Part shown: positions 1 to 11,433 of the stretch, in pieces
How the letters are laid out: the number at the start of each line of letters is the position of its first letter
Position numbering within the stretch: the stretch's first letter is position 1
Assembly (NCBI GenBank): GCA_905221605.1
Contig: CAJNDS010002586.1
Coordinates: 51,001-115,000 of the forward strand
Source of the DNA: Symbiodinium natans
Taxonomy: Eukaryota; Sar; Dinophyceae; Suessiales; Symbiodiniaceae
Direction: 5' to 3'
Length of the DNA: 64,000 bases
Made by a program: the position numbers and the translations under genes
The notes under the pieces: model-generated
The model's input: only the letters and a program-made list of their open reading frames with translations
What the model was told of the DNA's origin: nothing
Database searches by the model: none

Positions 1-2212
1 ATGTGGGGCGGTTTTGCTGTGGGGGTCGGCGGCATTGGCGGTAGCCATCAACTAATTGTATAATACGAATTTCCTGGTAAGATAAGAATATAACAACAAA
101 CACAAATATGATACGAATAAACCAGTATGACCATACAAAAGCTAACATGACAGGAAAACAGAAAACAAAGTAACATAATGATGTAACAGCGTAAAACTGC
201 AATGGCTGATGTAATGATGTGATGCTAGAACCGTAACCATCTAACATGTCCTTTGTTTATTGCCCGCAGCCCTCCGGGCTTGCCGTCGCGCAGCGTCTAT
301 CGTCCATTTTCTCAATCCGCACGAGTGGCTTGGGTGCTTCCATGCTCGCCCACGCGATGATTACGCACATGCGACCAATCCGTGCGAGTGGCCAGTGCAT
401 CCATGGCTTCTGGAAAGCTCGGGACCCTACACCGTCAAGCCTATAAACCACCCAAAAAGTGAGTCCCGATTTCGCGGACGCTTTCTGAGAACTTTGGCTA
501 CCTGTTTTTCAGGTGTAAGCACGCTGCTCTGCCGTCCAATGCTTCGGACTTTGAGCTTCAGTTTGGGGTTTAGGCCTGAGTTGCAGGGCTTCGGGGTCAG
601 GATTTCGGCTGGAGATTTTCGAGTGATTTTTAACCCCCCACCCCCCACCGTGCTGCGCCCTAAATTGAGCCTCGGGTGCAAGGAGGAGCTCGGGCAGCTT
701 GGCTGCGAGGAGGTTCCAAAAGTACAGCAGGGTCCTGCAACATCTGCAACATCTGCAACTAGCAATATCTTGTCACGAGCCGTGCCAGCCGGACTACGAC
801 GCGCTTGTGGAGTGTGTTTGTGGTGCGCGAGCGGAACTCGATGCGACCTAACTTTACAGCGCGTTGGCGGCGTGGTTATGTGGCTTTTGCACCAACCCGA
901 CATCCTGAGTTAAAAAAACAGCTGAATGCAGGTTGTGCACAGGCGGGCGTACAGTGTGCACAGGTCTCGGTCTCTTATAGAGATGGAGAGCCTTATGGGG
1001 TGCCGCACGCGAGTGGGCTGCACTCGTGTGCCTTGACAGAAGATGCATGTCACTAAGTGGTCTGCACAGTACGCATGTGCAAAATTATTCTCTCATGCAA
1101 GTGTGCATCTATTGCAGATGCGCTGCTGTGGATCACGTTGCATCACAGTATTCAAAAAGACGGAACAGCTGCAAATACGTTGTGCGCGGCGTATCTGTTG
1201 CGATTTTCCTTCTTGCTGAGCGGAGAGCAAACATCAACCCGAAACCTACGCATCATGCTTCCGAAGTACCCAACGGTTGGAAGAGATTGCAAAGCTGCTG
1301 TCGGCATTCTCGCACTTCCTGATGGAGTTCGTGTGCTTTCTGCGAGGGCCAAGGCAAGGGAGGAAATCGTATAGGCAAAAGCCAATACCCCATAATCCGC
1401 GCACTTCCAGAAGAGTGCGCAGAAATGCCTTGGTCACCGCACTGGAGCTGTGTCAGTCTAGGGTGATTTATAGTGGGTGCCGCGTTCCCTGGCCTCGCCT
1501 TCGCGACAAATGCAGGTGGAATAGCTCCATCTCGGCACGAAGCCTTGCAAGAGCAGGTCGGCAGGTCCAACACGGACCCACGCAACAAGTCATGCCCGAA
1601 GGAGCATCGACCAGTGCGCAAGCAACTGTCGAGAACTGCAAACCCGAACGTGCAAGATGGATCTACGCACGCCAATTAGACCTGACTCAAGTATTGCAAA
1701 CAGGGCAGCCACAAACAACTGCCGACAAAACCAAGGACGTTCTCTCACTCTTTTGGGCTATTTCCAGGCGCCTTTCCAGCTTGTCTGGCTCGGATGCCCA
1801 AAGTAGGAGCTGCTGATAAAGATCCTAGGTGGTGCAAGCTATGGCAGCCATGCAAGTTTTGTTCTTTAATACCTCAAGACATGCCAACACTCAAGCTATC
1901 AGGGACTTGGCAAGTTTGGTGAAATGTAAGAAAAGCGGCCACAAAAGAGTGGAAGTGCTGCACGTGCGGGTAGCCTCAGAGGGCTCAGAACACGCTTTTC
2001 TGAATCACATGCTTTGCACAGGGGGGCAGGGAGCTGGCAACATCTTGCGCCAATTCTTTCAAGCCCTTCCCCTTTTTGACGCTGGCAACATCTATTTGGG
2101 GTCTGTCACAAAAAAGAGGCAGGTCTCTGGCATCATCATGGTCAACTATGGGATGGCTAACATCGGGTGTAGCATGGTGTCTTCTTTCTTTCTTGCGTGA
2201 AGAATTCGAAAC
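1..2212. other. No supported gene
   Basis: Bases 50-240 are A/T-rich with short degenerate AATAACAAGAAT-like words; a similar texture returns at 63.05-63.2 kb. The rest is of balanced composition. Open frames of up to 217 codons exist on both strands but overlap each other and show no splice-bounded, protein-like segment that I would defend. Confidence 0.4.
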
Positions 2213-2319
2213 CTCGAATCTGAATCTGTCGTGTTTGGGGCCCACACGCCAGGCATCTGCAGTCTGTAGCCAGTAGCCTAGCATTTCGCGGCTCGGCAAC
2301 TTCTCGATCTCAAGGGAAT
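2213..2319 (-). CDS. Internal exon of an unrecognised minus-strand gene
   Basis: The 107-base segment lies between a pyrimidine-rich acceptor (CTCGTCTCTCAG, AG at 2321-2320) and a GT donor at 2212-2211. It starts with two bases of a split codon and ends on a codon boundary. The translation is protein-like (for example EIEKLPSREMLGYWLQTAD) and has no stop. No family is recognised. Downstream, an acceptor TTTGTGACAG near 2,098 opens a further frame, but I could not fix that exon. The plus strand of 1829-2200 also carries a 123-codon frame, so strand choice is not certain. It rests on the splice signals and on agreement with the other minus-strand genes. Confidence 0.35.
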
Positions 2320-5300
2320 CTGAGAGACGAGATGCAGTAGAGATGGGATGAGACATGGGAGCCCAGATGCGGCAATTGAGGTCACATGTTCATGTGATGC
2401 CAAAGCCAGGACGTTGTCAACAAGACACGAAAAACGAGATTCGACATGGAGATGGCAGACAAGATAGAACGGCCGACAACACACGGCGATAGTGGACTGT
2501 AGCAACCTTTTTGCTGGTTGAAAGAAGAACGTGCGACCCATTTGGGGGTCCCTGGAGGTCCTCCTTAACACATGTTTTTGGGCATTAAAAGACAACATGA
2601 GGCCTGGGAGGTGCATGAGACATGGGAGGTGAGAGAGGCGGGATCAGAGATGATATGCGAAAGCAAGACATGTGAGATCTGAAGCACTGATTGGAGAGGA
2701 TGCAGAGAATTTGAGATACGACCTCAGACGAGGAATGGACAAGACATGATCCTGACACAATGCTCGAAATGATTCAGGTACAGCGATTGAAACTTCTTGC
2801 TTCTCGCATCTAGTCTAGCATAGAAAGGCAACAAACGAAGTAGGCCTAACTCAGAACTCCGAGCTAGCGACGGATTTGATCCAGCTTGCAGCCCCAGGGA
2901 GAGTACTGAAAAGTCCTCGGCTGATACGACGATGTAAACACACAAAACGTAGGTCACCTCACACTGGGGAGCGAGGAGCATCTCCTTATCACATCCAGTA
3001 CAAACCATCAAGGGCCTCTGTTCCAATGCTTGTGCCGAGCATGTCCTCCCCAACACAGCTCAAGATCTCTAAGATCTCTAAGTTACTTAAGGGCCCTTGA
3101 GGTCCCCTGTACTACCTGGTTACTACCCGTTCCTACCCCTTTGGGTGCCTGTTTTGCCCCTCTTGCCGCCCAGCCGCAGCTCTCCCTCCAGCCGGTACAA
3201 GGGCGAGTGCACGTGGAACCAGCCGATGCCGGTTTCGCACATGTCCGACATGATCCTGCGGGGATCTGTCAAAAGGGCCAAGAGCGTGAATGGAGTCGTT
3301 CCACTTTCAACCGAGGAAGTTGTTCACTGCCAGCGCCAGGTGCAGCCGCTGTCACGCAATGAGAGCATGCCGCGACAATGCAGAGGTAGCAAAGGTGGGA
3401 CTCCAAGTCATGTGCAAGTGCTATGCATGCGCGCATCAAACGACTTTGACGAAGGTCGTAAACTTGGCAGTAGTAACATTCAGGAAGTCAAGTGCATCTT
3501 AGCTGCACCTGTCATTAGTGCTTGTGCATGAGATTCATGTCAACTCGTTGCCAACGCCTTTGCAATTCTACTCTGTAGTCTTTTGGTTGTTTGTGCTGCC
3601 CAGGGGTGCGCACTCCCCTTGAGATCCACAGTATCGCAAAGTGTCAGGAGAGTAGTGAAACCTATGGTATCCTCTCCTGGCTTGCCAGTCTGCGTGAGGC
3701 ACCAAGGTAGGTACCTTCAAGCTTGACAGAACGCTCTGGAAAATCTAACCGGGCTTGCCGATATCTTTGTACAACAGGTAACCGACTCGGGCTTCAAAGA
3801 TTCAATACCCAGCCAGCAATCGAAGGAGGTGTGGCCATCAAACTGGCATGCGACACACACCGGACCTGCAGGGAGTAGAGCTCCGAGAAGGTGAGCAACG
3901 TGATGTCCCCCGCTAGGTATATCCTAGGCTTGCGAACCGGCGGGTGAAAAAACACACTTGGGCACATGCACGGCTACGCGCGATGTCAGCCAACCGCGGC
4001 TAGTCTAGGCTGTTCAAAGCCTCGCAGCCTTGCAGGCAACTCCATCAAGCGCCACCATGTCGCTCGTGATTGCGCTGTCTAAGGCTTTGGCGCAGCCATG
4101 TAGTCAACTGCATCGCTCCACCAGATCTTGCCGCGAACCTCCCGCTGCAACTGTTGATCTGTGGTGCTGGTACGAGTACTTGAAAAAACTACCGTGGACG
4201 GGGGGGTGGCAGGTGCGAGGCGCTCTCCGTGTCGGTGCTGCATGCGTTCCTCGTCTGTTGTGAACAAAAGAGTATGCAGTTCTAACCCATGACTCCATAA
4301 CGCATCTTTATCAGTCGGCATAAGGACATCCCATATGCAGAGAATATGTTAGGTGCATGACACTGCGCTGGGCCTCCATGGACCTTCTGTGGCCTCCCCT
4401 GTGGATCTGGACTGAGAGGAACAGTCGAGGGTGTCGATGAGGTTTATGAGATCAGGTATGAACATGTCCGACCAGGTCCATAGCAAGCCCGTGGAGGTCT
4501 ACGAAATCGGCGGTGCCTTGTGGACCCTTTTGTGCCCTCTCTTAAGCACCATCTATGGGACCCGTACATTCCATGGACCCCCTTTAGGGGCCACCTGCCT
4601 TGTGTCTTCTGATTTCTGGACAGAGGGCCCTCTGAAGCCCCTTCTGTGGACCCCATGAACGTGAATGTCCTGCTCAAGGGTGGCGTGCCGAGGCAGGGCG
4701 CATTAGCATTCAATTTGCTGTCTCATGCAAGGCATTCAGGACATCTGCGATTCAGATTACTTGTAGCATGCGAACACATGAACCCTTTTGATTTATTATG
4801 TAATGTTTCGGTTATCACAAGCGCTGGAAGGAACAAACAACCGCTCTGGTTCCTCAATATCAAGAATGACAAGCGTGAAAGCCCAAAGCTTCACATGAAA
4901 ATCCTGCTTACGACTGCTCAAACTGATTTTGAGCCCCTGACTTGGCCCTGCCACGGATCTCCAGCACCCCGGTTGATGCTATCGAAGCCGCCTTGCCACA
5001 CCTCTGAGCACGTCTATTAGCCACATGAGCTTTCCGAGCGCGGATTTGTGCGGGCTGTGGCTCAAAAATTATCATCTCCTGTTGTCTTTGGTTTTGTTTT
5101 TGTATACAGGGGGTTTGCATGATGCGTTGTTGCCATACGGTTAATCGTAGAAAGGTTTCAGGGTTGCATGACCCGTTCTTCCTTTAGGGTACAGGTTCAG
5201 CCGTCGCACAGTCATCGAAGCTTTGTCTGTTTTGGGACTCGGGGCGAGCGATTGACGGATGTTGAAGGCTTCTGCATTCTTAACCCAGCTATGCAACCCA

Positions 5301-5420
5301 ACAACCCGCAAGAGACTATCAAGGACTGATAAGGACAAGTTCGCGCGAGGCGGCATAAGAACTCGACTCGCGCTCTATCAGTTGATCAGGAGTGTGCCCA
5401 CGGGGACCTAGGAGCGAGCG
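2320..5420. other. No supported gene
   Basis: Mixed-composition DNA. Short open frames occur on both strands (up to 144 codons at 3097-3531 plus), without convincing splice-bounded coding segments. No repeat array is seen. Confidence 0.35.
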
Positions 5421-5563
5421 TCATCTTGAGCCTGCTCCTGTTCTCTTCCGGCGTTTGCGGACTCCGTCCGTGTCCTGCCAAGTTCCGAAGTCCCCCACTG
5501 AGCCCATGGCATCAACTTCGACGGGAACGGCGGCGTCCTTGCGTGACAAAAAAGGCTTGAAGG
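5421..5563 (-). CDS. Terminal exon of an unrecognised gene
   Basis: This is the last exon of a minus-strand gene. The acceptor is TTAAGCAG (AG at 5565-5564); reading starts with two bases of a split codon and continues 46 codons to TGA at 5423-5421. The C-terminus is strongly protein-like: an acidic/hydrophobic part (PVEVDAMGSVGDFGTWQD) is followed by a basic tail (RKRRKRTGAGSR). A basic tail of this kind could be a nuclear-localisation signal, but that is inference. An upstream minus-strand frame at about 5,690-5,818 is also protein-like (begins DTSIDFVGSRQAG) and may be the preceding exon; its donor is not resolved. Confidence 0.4.
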
Positions 5564-5957
5564 CTGCTTAAGTGGTGTCCCTGCCATACGCGACACAGCA
5601 GAAGTCTTGCAAGCTTCAACGCAACGGTACTCTTCAAAAAGGCATGGTATGGGATGGTTGCAAAAGGAGGGTGAGCGGACAACGGGTTGGCCAACGCTGT
5701 TGGTAGCCGAGCACAGCCCCGAAGTCAATGAAACCAACGTGCACTTCGTAGCTTCAGAGTCCCCGCTGGACACGCCAGCTTGCCTTGACCCAACAAAGTC
5801 GATTGAAGTGTCCAAACATCGCCGTGAAGAGCTGACCTCTCCACAGCATTGCGGCCGGATTGCATAGAGTATTCTAGTTTTCGGCGAGTGGTGAAAGCGA
5901 ACTACTGCTGAGCTGCAGCTCCCTCGGCAGGATGTGCTAATGGAACCAGCGCGAGGG

Positions 5958-5977
5958 GGAGGAGAGGGTTGGAGAGA

Positions 5978-6017
<40 letters not shown>

Positions 6018-6090
6018 AGAGATAGAGAGCGAGAGAGAGTGGGAGGAGAGAAAGAGATAGAGAGACCAGAGAGTGAGACGAGAGAGTGAG
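5958..6090. repeat. (GA)n-rich simple repeat
   Basis: A GA-rich stretch with a nearly pure (GA) run of about 40 bases at 5,975-6,012, followed by imperfect GAGA/GGAGAGA units. Shorter (GA)n runs also occur at 46,711, 48,249 and 49,051. Confidence 0.9.
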
Positions 6091-6815
6091 GGGCCAGAAG
6101 GGGTGGGGGCCTTGGATCCTGCGCGTGAGGACGTTGCGTGGCACAGCTGCCCGCGCTGGCTGCCCAGGTCGCCAGGCCCAGCGGAGCCCAGGTCCTTCAG
6201 AGAGCAAAAATCTCGCTAATATGAGAAGAGTACTTACAGAGTGTACTTGCAGAGAGTACACAGGTCAATGTCTACAGCCTTCCGGACATCATGCGGAGTA
6301 GCGTGCAAAGGTCCGAACTTGAACAGCTGCTGAGGCCAAACTGGTGACCGAATCCGAATGACCATGTTTCCATGGGCAGCTGGGAGGCTCAGGGAGCGGA
6401 TTGTCCATTCTCTGCAAGTTTCGCCGGTTCCGCCACGGTGGCAGTGAAATGACCCCCGTCCTGCATGGAGTGCTGTGTGCCATCCGACTGTCGCCGCATG
6501 TGGTACCTGCGATACGTTCGGCGGCTTCAATGGTCCCTTGTCTTTGCAGGTACTAAGGATCACTAAGCCATGAGGCCGAGCTCTATATCGAAACAACTCA
6601 AAGAACCTGATGAGCTACGATACGTAGTAGACCGAAGCCTCACAAGTTCTAGCAACAGTTCTCCACATGCCTTGAGGCCCACGAGGTAGGAAACGTCGAT
6701 GGAAAGCCGCGCCCAAGCGGTAGTGCAGAAATGGTGTCGGCTGCTCTGGATGCTCTCCTTGGCATTTCCGTCGGTCGGCACACTATCGTCCAACTTGTTA
6801 GGGTTGTCGAGGGCT

Positions 6816-9102
6816 TCAATTCCAGTGTTGGGTTGCGTTGCTGCCCTGTGCTTGTTGAGACTCAGAAGCAACTTTAGCCTGCAATGGCCTTGACGGGCAC
6901 CAAAATCTGGAAACCTGCAGACTTGCTACCTTGCATCCAAGTATTGCAACCAATTCCGTTGGAAAAACAACCGCACATACAGTCAATGCACGATTTGTGC
7001 CAAGAAGCGCCCCCAGCCCGTGCGGCTTCAGCAATGAGGGCAACATGCCACTCCTCAAATCAGCTGGAGCAGACGAAGCTTGACTCCCAAACTTGGCATG
7101 TTGATGTCTGAGATACTGTCGAGGTAGGATGTATTTGACACTCGTTCTTATGTGGTGATCAATGAAACTTTCAATAAGTTCATCATAGTTCATCCCTCCA
7201 AGCTTCTGCCTCCGAAACCCCTGAATGTTCATCAAGCTCGGTAATCCGAAGTGACCAACTGGCATCGCAACTCGAAACTGTTGGCCCAAGCCTAGCTTGC
7301 CGGTGACACCAAGGCGCGCTGGGTGTGTGCTCGCCAACCAGCCAATTCACCATGTAGTGTAAAACCGGCCTCAAGATGCAACGCCGCTGTAGTGTAAGGG
7401 TCGTATGCCGTCTTCTTCTCAGAAATCCCCTTTGCCTGCTTCGGGTTTCCCCAGTCTTTGCGACTCTTTTCCTCCTGTTGCGACCCCAAAACCCCTAACA
7501 AAGGAATGGAGCGCAACACAAACAAGTGCCGTATGGGCCATATGGCAATGACCTCCGCCCGACATGGTTGTCGGACATGTATTATGGCCGTGACCCAGAT
7601 TCCCCCGAAATGCCGCTACGTCATAAAAACTCGGCTGGCAGATGTCTCTGTGTGTGTGTGTGTTTTGTTGCAAGTAGGCCCTGGACCCTACCCCTCCACG
7701 AAACAATTTAAGTGCATCCCGGAATCCCAACTGCGCCCAAAAAGGCGTGAGAAACGCTTGAGAACTTGAAAGATCGTGAGAAGCCCTCGGCTGAGCTGGC
7801 TTTTCCTTTCGCTCTGAAGAGGTATCCACATATCCCCGCCGCGAGAAACCGTGAGAAATCGTGAGTAGCCTACTTCACGACCGTATACTCGTAGATGTGA
7901 AATGTGAAAGAGACAGTGTTGTGATTTCATTCTTACGTGAGTTAGACCCCAAGACCAGACCCAGCCGATACTCAGGATGTGAATCTTGAAGCTGGGCAGT
8001 TGGCCAGGTGGCTGCTGCGAGAGCTGTTGTAGCATCCAGCAGAGTGGCCAAATACCAGTGCAGATCCATGCGCTGGCCTCCGGGGCTTGGGGAAGATGCT
8101 TCAAATGGGGAGCACATGACGCAGATGCAAATATGCCAGATATGCCTTTCCCTGGCCTCCAACAAGGCCGGCTCCGCAGCTACGGCCTCGCGCAGTTCTG
8201 GCCACACTGTCGGCGATGGCTCTGCGGCGGCCAAGGCCTCGCTTTTTGGGTCCTTTCGGTCAGCCTCGTGCCCTCGTGGCCCTGCAGCTTTGTAGACTCA
8301 GCAGGGCTCTGTGTGTAATACATTTCATCTCACAGCAGCATCTTCAGAGTGCCGTAGCTCCCAAAGCGAAGCCTAGATCTGCTTCTCGTCGGACCCGACT
8401 TTCGTGATCGAAGAAATCGAAAGTTTCATTGCGGCGTCTGGAAATTTAGGTTCAAAAAGCTCTCCTCAGTATTGTTGGAAGCATGTCGCTGCTGCCCTGT
8501 CCCCAACACATGAAGTTCGTCAGGATTTTGGAGGACATCCAACTTCGCAACTCGCCTCTGCCGTTTGATGTCTTGTCCTAATGATGATGCAGCATCTGAG
8601 ACAGAGAAGTTGGAAGGGGGGGAAGTGCCATGGGATACCCATCAAAGCCAATCACGTGGCCCCGCTGGCACTAGACGTCATCGGCTACTATCCGGGTGGT
8701 GCGGAATGAAACCGCAGGCCTGCCGAACGCGATCGTCAAACATCCACCGCCGGAACACATCCTGGAGAGAATCCTGCACGAACGGGTTTTGTTGTAGCTT
8801 GCGAATGCTGCTAGATAGGAAGAGAGGAACGCCAGGTTGTGCCAAAGTCAAGATGATCATGCTTGCACGTGATTTACGGTTGAAAGTCGAAGTACGTCTG
8901 TGCTGAGACGGATTCCGCACTCCCGAAAACATCCGCATCGAACTTTGTAGCAACATGTTGGCACAGCATGGTGCAGCACGGCGCGCAGCTAGACTCAGAC
9001 GGTACTGGTATGCCAGAGCCTAACTTTTGGCTTCTTCGAGCCTGGTCACAACGACCCAGGAGCTCGCAGGAATAGTACTGCCCAAAGAAGTGGATCTGAA
9101 AC
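6816..9102 (-). CDS. Six-exon gene, unrecognised protein, 5' end open
   Basis: Exons in transcription order are 9102-8878, 8810-8689, 8281-7937, 7813-7692, 7474-7301 and 7220-6816, ending in TGA. The five introns are 67, 407, 123, 217 and 80 bases long. Four are GT-AG; the last uses a GC donor (GCAAGC). The reading phase agrees at every junction, and the chain gives about 463 codons with no internal stop. Good splice signals support it, for example donors GTAAAT and GTAAGA and acceptor TTCCTCTCTTCCTATCTAG. Protein-like stretches include FVQDSLQDVFRRWMFDDRVR, PTVWPELREAVAAEPALLEA and KLGGMNYDELIESFIDHHI. No domain is recognised. The 5' end is unresolved: the first listed exon begins with the third base of a split codon. 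Exon 3 and the last exon are long and might hide further introns. The model is hand-built without transcript support. Confidence 0.5.
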
Positions 9103-9285
9103 CTGCACACACAATGTGAACACATTTGCATGACACATTAAGCATACGTCGTGCTGCGCTGTTTCATCACTGCTCCTCGGATGAAGGGGAGGGGCGGTGG
9201 GGGATTGGTGAAGCTTTGTCACCACATGGGCAACATCAGCCAAGTATATCTCAGTATGGTATAGTACAATTAGTACAAGTACAAC

Positions 9286-9349
9286 CTGATTCTTTGCTGA
9301 GCCACTTCTCCTCTTCCGCCAACTCTGCCAGCACCCCCGCAATGACCAT
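9286..9349 (-). CDS. Possible first exon of the 6.8-9.1 kb gene
   Basis: It begins with ATG at 9349-9347 and encodes 21 codons (MVIAGVLAELAEEEKWLSKE and one more) before a CAG/GTTGTA donor at 9285-9284. The sequence is protein-like, with a hydrophobic start and a charged helix. Its end phase (one base of a split codon) does not match the next mapped exon at 9102, which needs two bases. Either a small exon between them is missing or the link is wrong. Confidence 0.3.
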
Positions 9350-9784
9350 CGCTGGCTCCTAGGCATCTGTCTGCCTGTTTGCCGGTTTGCCCTCCGCAGG
9401 CTAAAACCCATTCATTGGGGCCTTGATTCCTTGACCTCGCCTTGACTAATATTGCTTTCCTGTGCATTTGTCCCAACATGCTTTGCCTCTGCTCGAGTTT
9501 CGTGCTTGGGGAAGAAGCTTCCAGAAAAAACTATAGCACTTCTTGCTTCAGATTGCACTCAGCAGGATTCTCAGACAAAAGCTGCAACTAGATTTCTTCG
9601 CATGCAGGGCTTGCAAAGAGGTGATCAGCGTCTTTGTCCCAGGCTTTCAAAGTCCGGTATGCAAGCCTTCAACGACGTGCAGGCCTACGCCATGAGTCAC
9701 TTCAGAAACTACCGAGGAAACTGTGGGTTTGTTCGATGCTGGGGGGGAGGTGGGGGGGGGGCGGGCCGGCAGGTGTTGGGATCA

Positions 9785-9885
9785 GGGAATGTTTCGTGGG
9801 AATGTTTCGGGGTATGTCGCACGGCATCATGAACTACTTTACCGGCTATTTCGGGGGTATGTTTCGCGGGTATGTTTCGCCGGAG
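9785..9885. repeat. GTATGTTTCG(C/G)GG short tandem units
   Basis: Imperfect units of a GGGAATGTTTCGGGGTATGT type occur about five times, preceded by a G-rich run at 9,738-9,765. The motif resembles the TGTCGCG clusters at 12.1 and 37.8-38.3 kb. Confidence 0.5.
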
Positions 9886-10420
9886 TGCAGCCCGAGTGCC
9901 CTTCTTAAACCTGAGCCCCCAAAAAACGACCGAACCCTTGTGAATTCAGGCGATTGACTAGCGACATCCCCGCGTGGTGGCCCACCACGGCGAGGCGGAA
10001 CAGAGGCGGCTCCTGCTTTTGAAGTGGGGCTTCCAAAGTTGCCGTGAACTGAGCAGTGGAGTGTGTGCAAACTCAGATAACCTCCATCAGGTGCTCAAAG
10101 TGCCAGAACCAAATGCGCGAACACCAATCAGATCTGCAACATCTGCTCAGTGTGGAAGGCGCTGGGAGTATCTCCACACGCATACGCACTCTACTGTACA
10201 GGGCGACTGTGCATGCACACCGGAGTCAAGCTTCAAACCCCGGTGTCTGGTGCTGTCCAGGCCTTGGCAGCCGCGATCAGCTTGGAGGCCTCCAGTGTTC
10301 AGCGTGATTTGAAGTCTGAGATCAGTTTAGATCAGTTTTGAAGCAGGTTCAGCCTGCACAACTTGACGATTTAGGGACGAATGGACGAACCAATGGTCAG
10401 GGCACCGAGCGACGAAAAGC

Positions 10421-10801
10421 CTAGAACCTGTATTGTCTGTCTGGCGGAGGCTTGAAGGCCTTGGGCCTGAATCCAAGACGCGCAGCTGCATCTAGGCCCA
10501 GTTCCGGAACAAACCCAAGGAGTTTAGCCTGCAAGGCAGCAACACCATTCGGCAAAGTTTGCAGTGCCTGTGGCAGTGGTTGCCACGCCCAGGGCTCCAG
10601 ATCCACTGCAGAGAGCACGGCCTCTTAAGCGTGGCTATAGGGAAAACGCCGCCAAGCCTTTTGGAACTGGGTAGGAAGGCGACAAAGCGACCATCAGCTC
10701 GTGTACTCCCCGAGTACTTCGTGACGGACTTCGTGACAGGTGCGGGGGCTGTGCGGATCCCAACTGCCTTAGGCGGCTCCAGTCCCAAGTTGGCGGAGGA
10801 C
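10421..10801 (-). CDS. Two-exon 3' end of an unrecognised gene
   Basis: The terminal exon 10605-10421 follows the acceptor CTCTCTGCAG and reads 61 codons to TAG. Its translation is protein-like (VDLEPWAWQPLPQALQTLP, then FKPPPDRQYRF at the end). The preceding exon starts at 10801 after the acceptor CTCCCTTCAG and reads ANLGLEPPKAVGIRTAPAPV and onward. Two donors keep the phase: a GT donor after about base 10,710 (intron about 106 bases) or a GC donor close to 10,650 (intron under 50 bases). I could not choose between them. No family is recognised. The stop codon is well placed, so this is probably the gene's 3' end. Confidence 0.4.
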
Positions 10802-11023
10802 CTGAAGGGAGATCACAAGAAAGGAGAACACGACATGAAGGCAACAACAATAGCTTCATTCGAATCCGCCTCCTGCATTGTGGTGCATTTTTTGGGCCCA
10901 GAAGTGTTTCGGGAGGTTTCGGGCGCAACCCCAACATTCATGATGCTCTTGGTTTATCTGTCATCATGCTGGGCATAGTGTGACATAGTGTGACATAGTG
11001 GAATGTCGGACTCTGTAGGACAT

Positions 11024-11325
11024 GTAATGTTGGACCTGGTTTAGTAGGGGGGGGTTCTATAAAGTCAAATTTCCGAAATTATTCAGGACCCCCTCACTGT
11101 TTGAGGGGTCCGCTTTAAAGTCAAACCGTCCGGGCGCCGCAAGAAAATTCCACGTGGCGCGCCTTTAAAAAAGATAACCGGGCATTGCTGCCCCTTTTAA
11201 ATCTATCTAAACTCCTCCCTATTAAAATCATATAAGCCCCCGGGGCCGTGTAATCAGGACCCAATCCACGCCCCGACTGTTCAGGGGGGGGGGGGCCCCC
11301 TACATTAAACCAGGTCCAACATTAC
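11024..11325. mobile_element. MITE-like element with terminal inverted repeats
   Basis: The 302-bp element has 20-bp perfect terminal inverted repeats (GTAATGTTGGACCTGGTTTA at both ends, the right end as the complement), extended imperfectly by a G-run/C-run. A TA dinucleotide sits just inside both outer ends, so insertion at TA (Tc1/mariner style) is possible; no longer target duplication is visible. The interior is non-coding and contains a smaller hairpin, GGACCCCCTCA...TGAGGGGTCC, at 11,088-11,112. No transposase is present, so movement would need one supplied from elsewhere. The right end touches the coding exon at 11,327-11,433. Confidence 0.65.
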
Positions 11326-11326
11326 T

Positions 11327-11433
11327 GAAAAAGGTGATGAAAAAACGTGGAGTTCCGGCCAACTCTGGGACGCCAGGCAGGTTCCAGGGGGAGCTTTCCA
11401 GAAGCAGCTCCAGAGACCTCCGGGTCTTGGCGG
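11327..11433 (-). CDS. Exon abutting the MITE, unrecognised protein
   Basis: It follows a strong acceptor (TTTTTCAACATTCTTCTCAG, AG at 11435-11434). The frame reads AKTRRSLELLLESSPWNLPG and onward without a stop up to the MITE boundary at 11,325, then runs seven codons into the terminal repeat before stopping. No donor is fixed; CCAC/GTTTTTTC near 11,350 is one option. The MITE would then lie in the following intron, ahead of the exons at 10.4-10.8 kb. Whether these belong to one gene is not shown. Confidence 0.4.
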
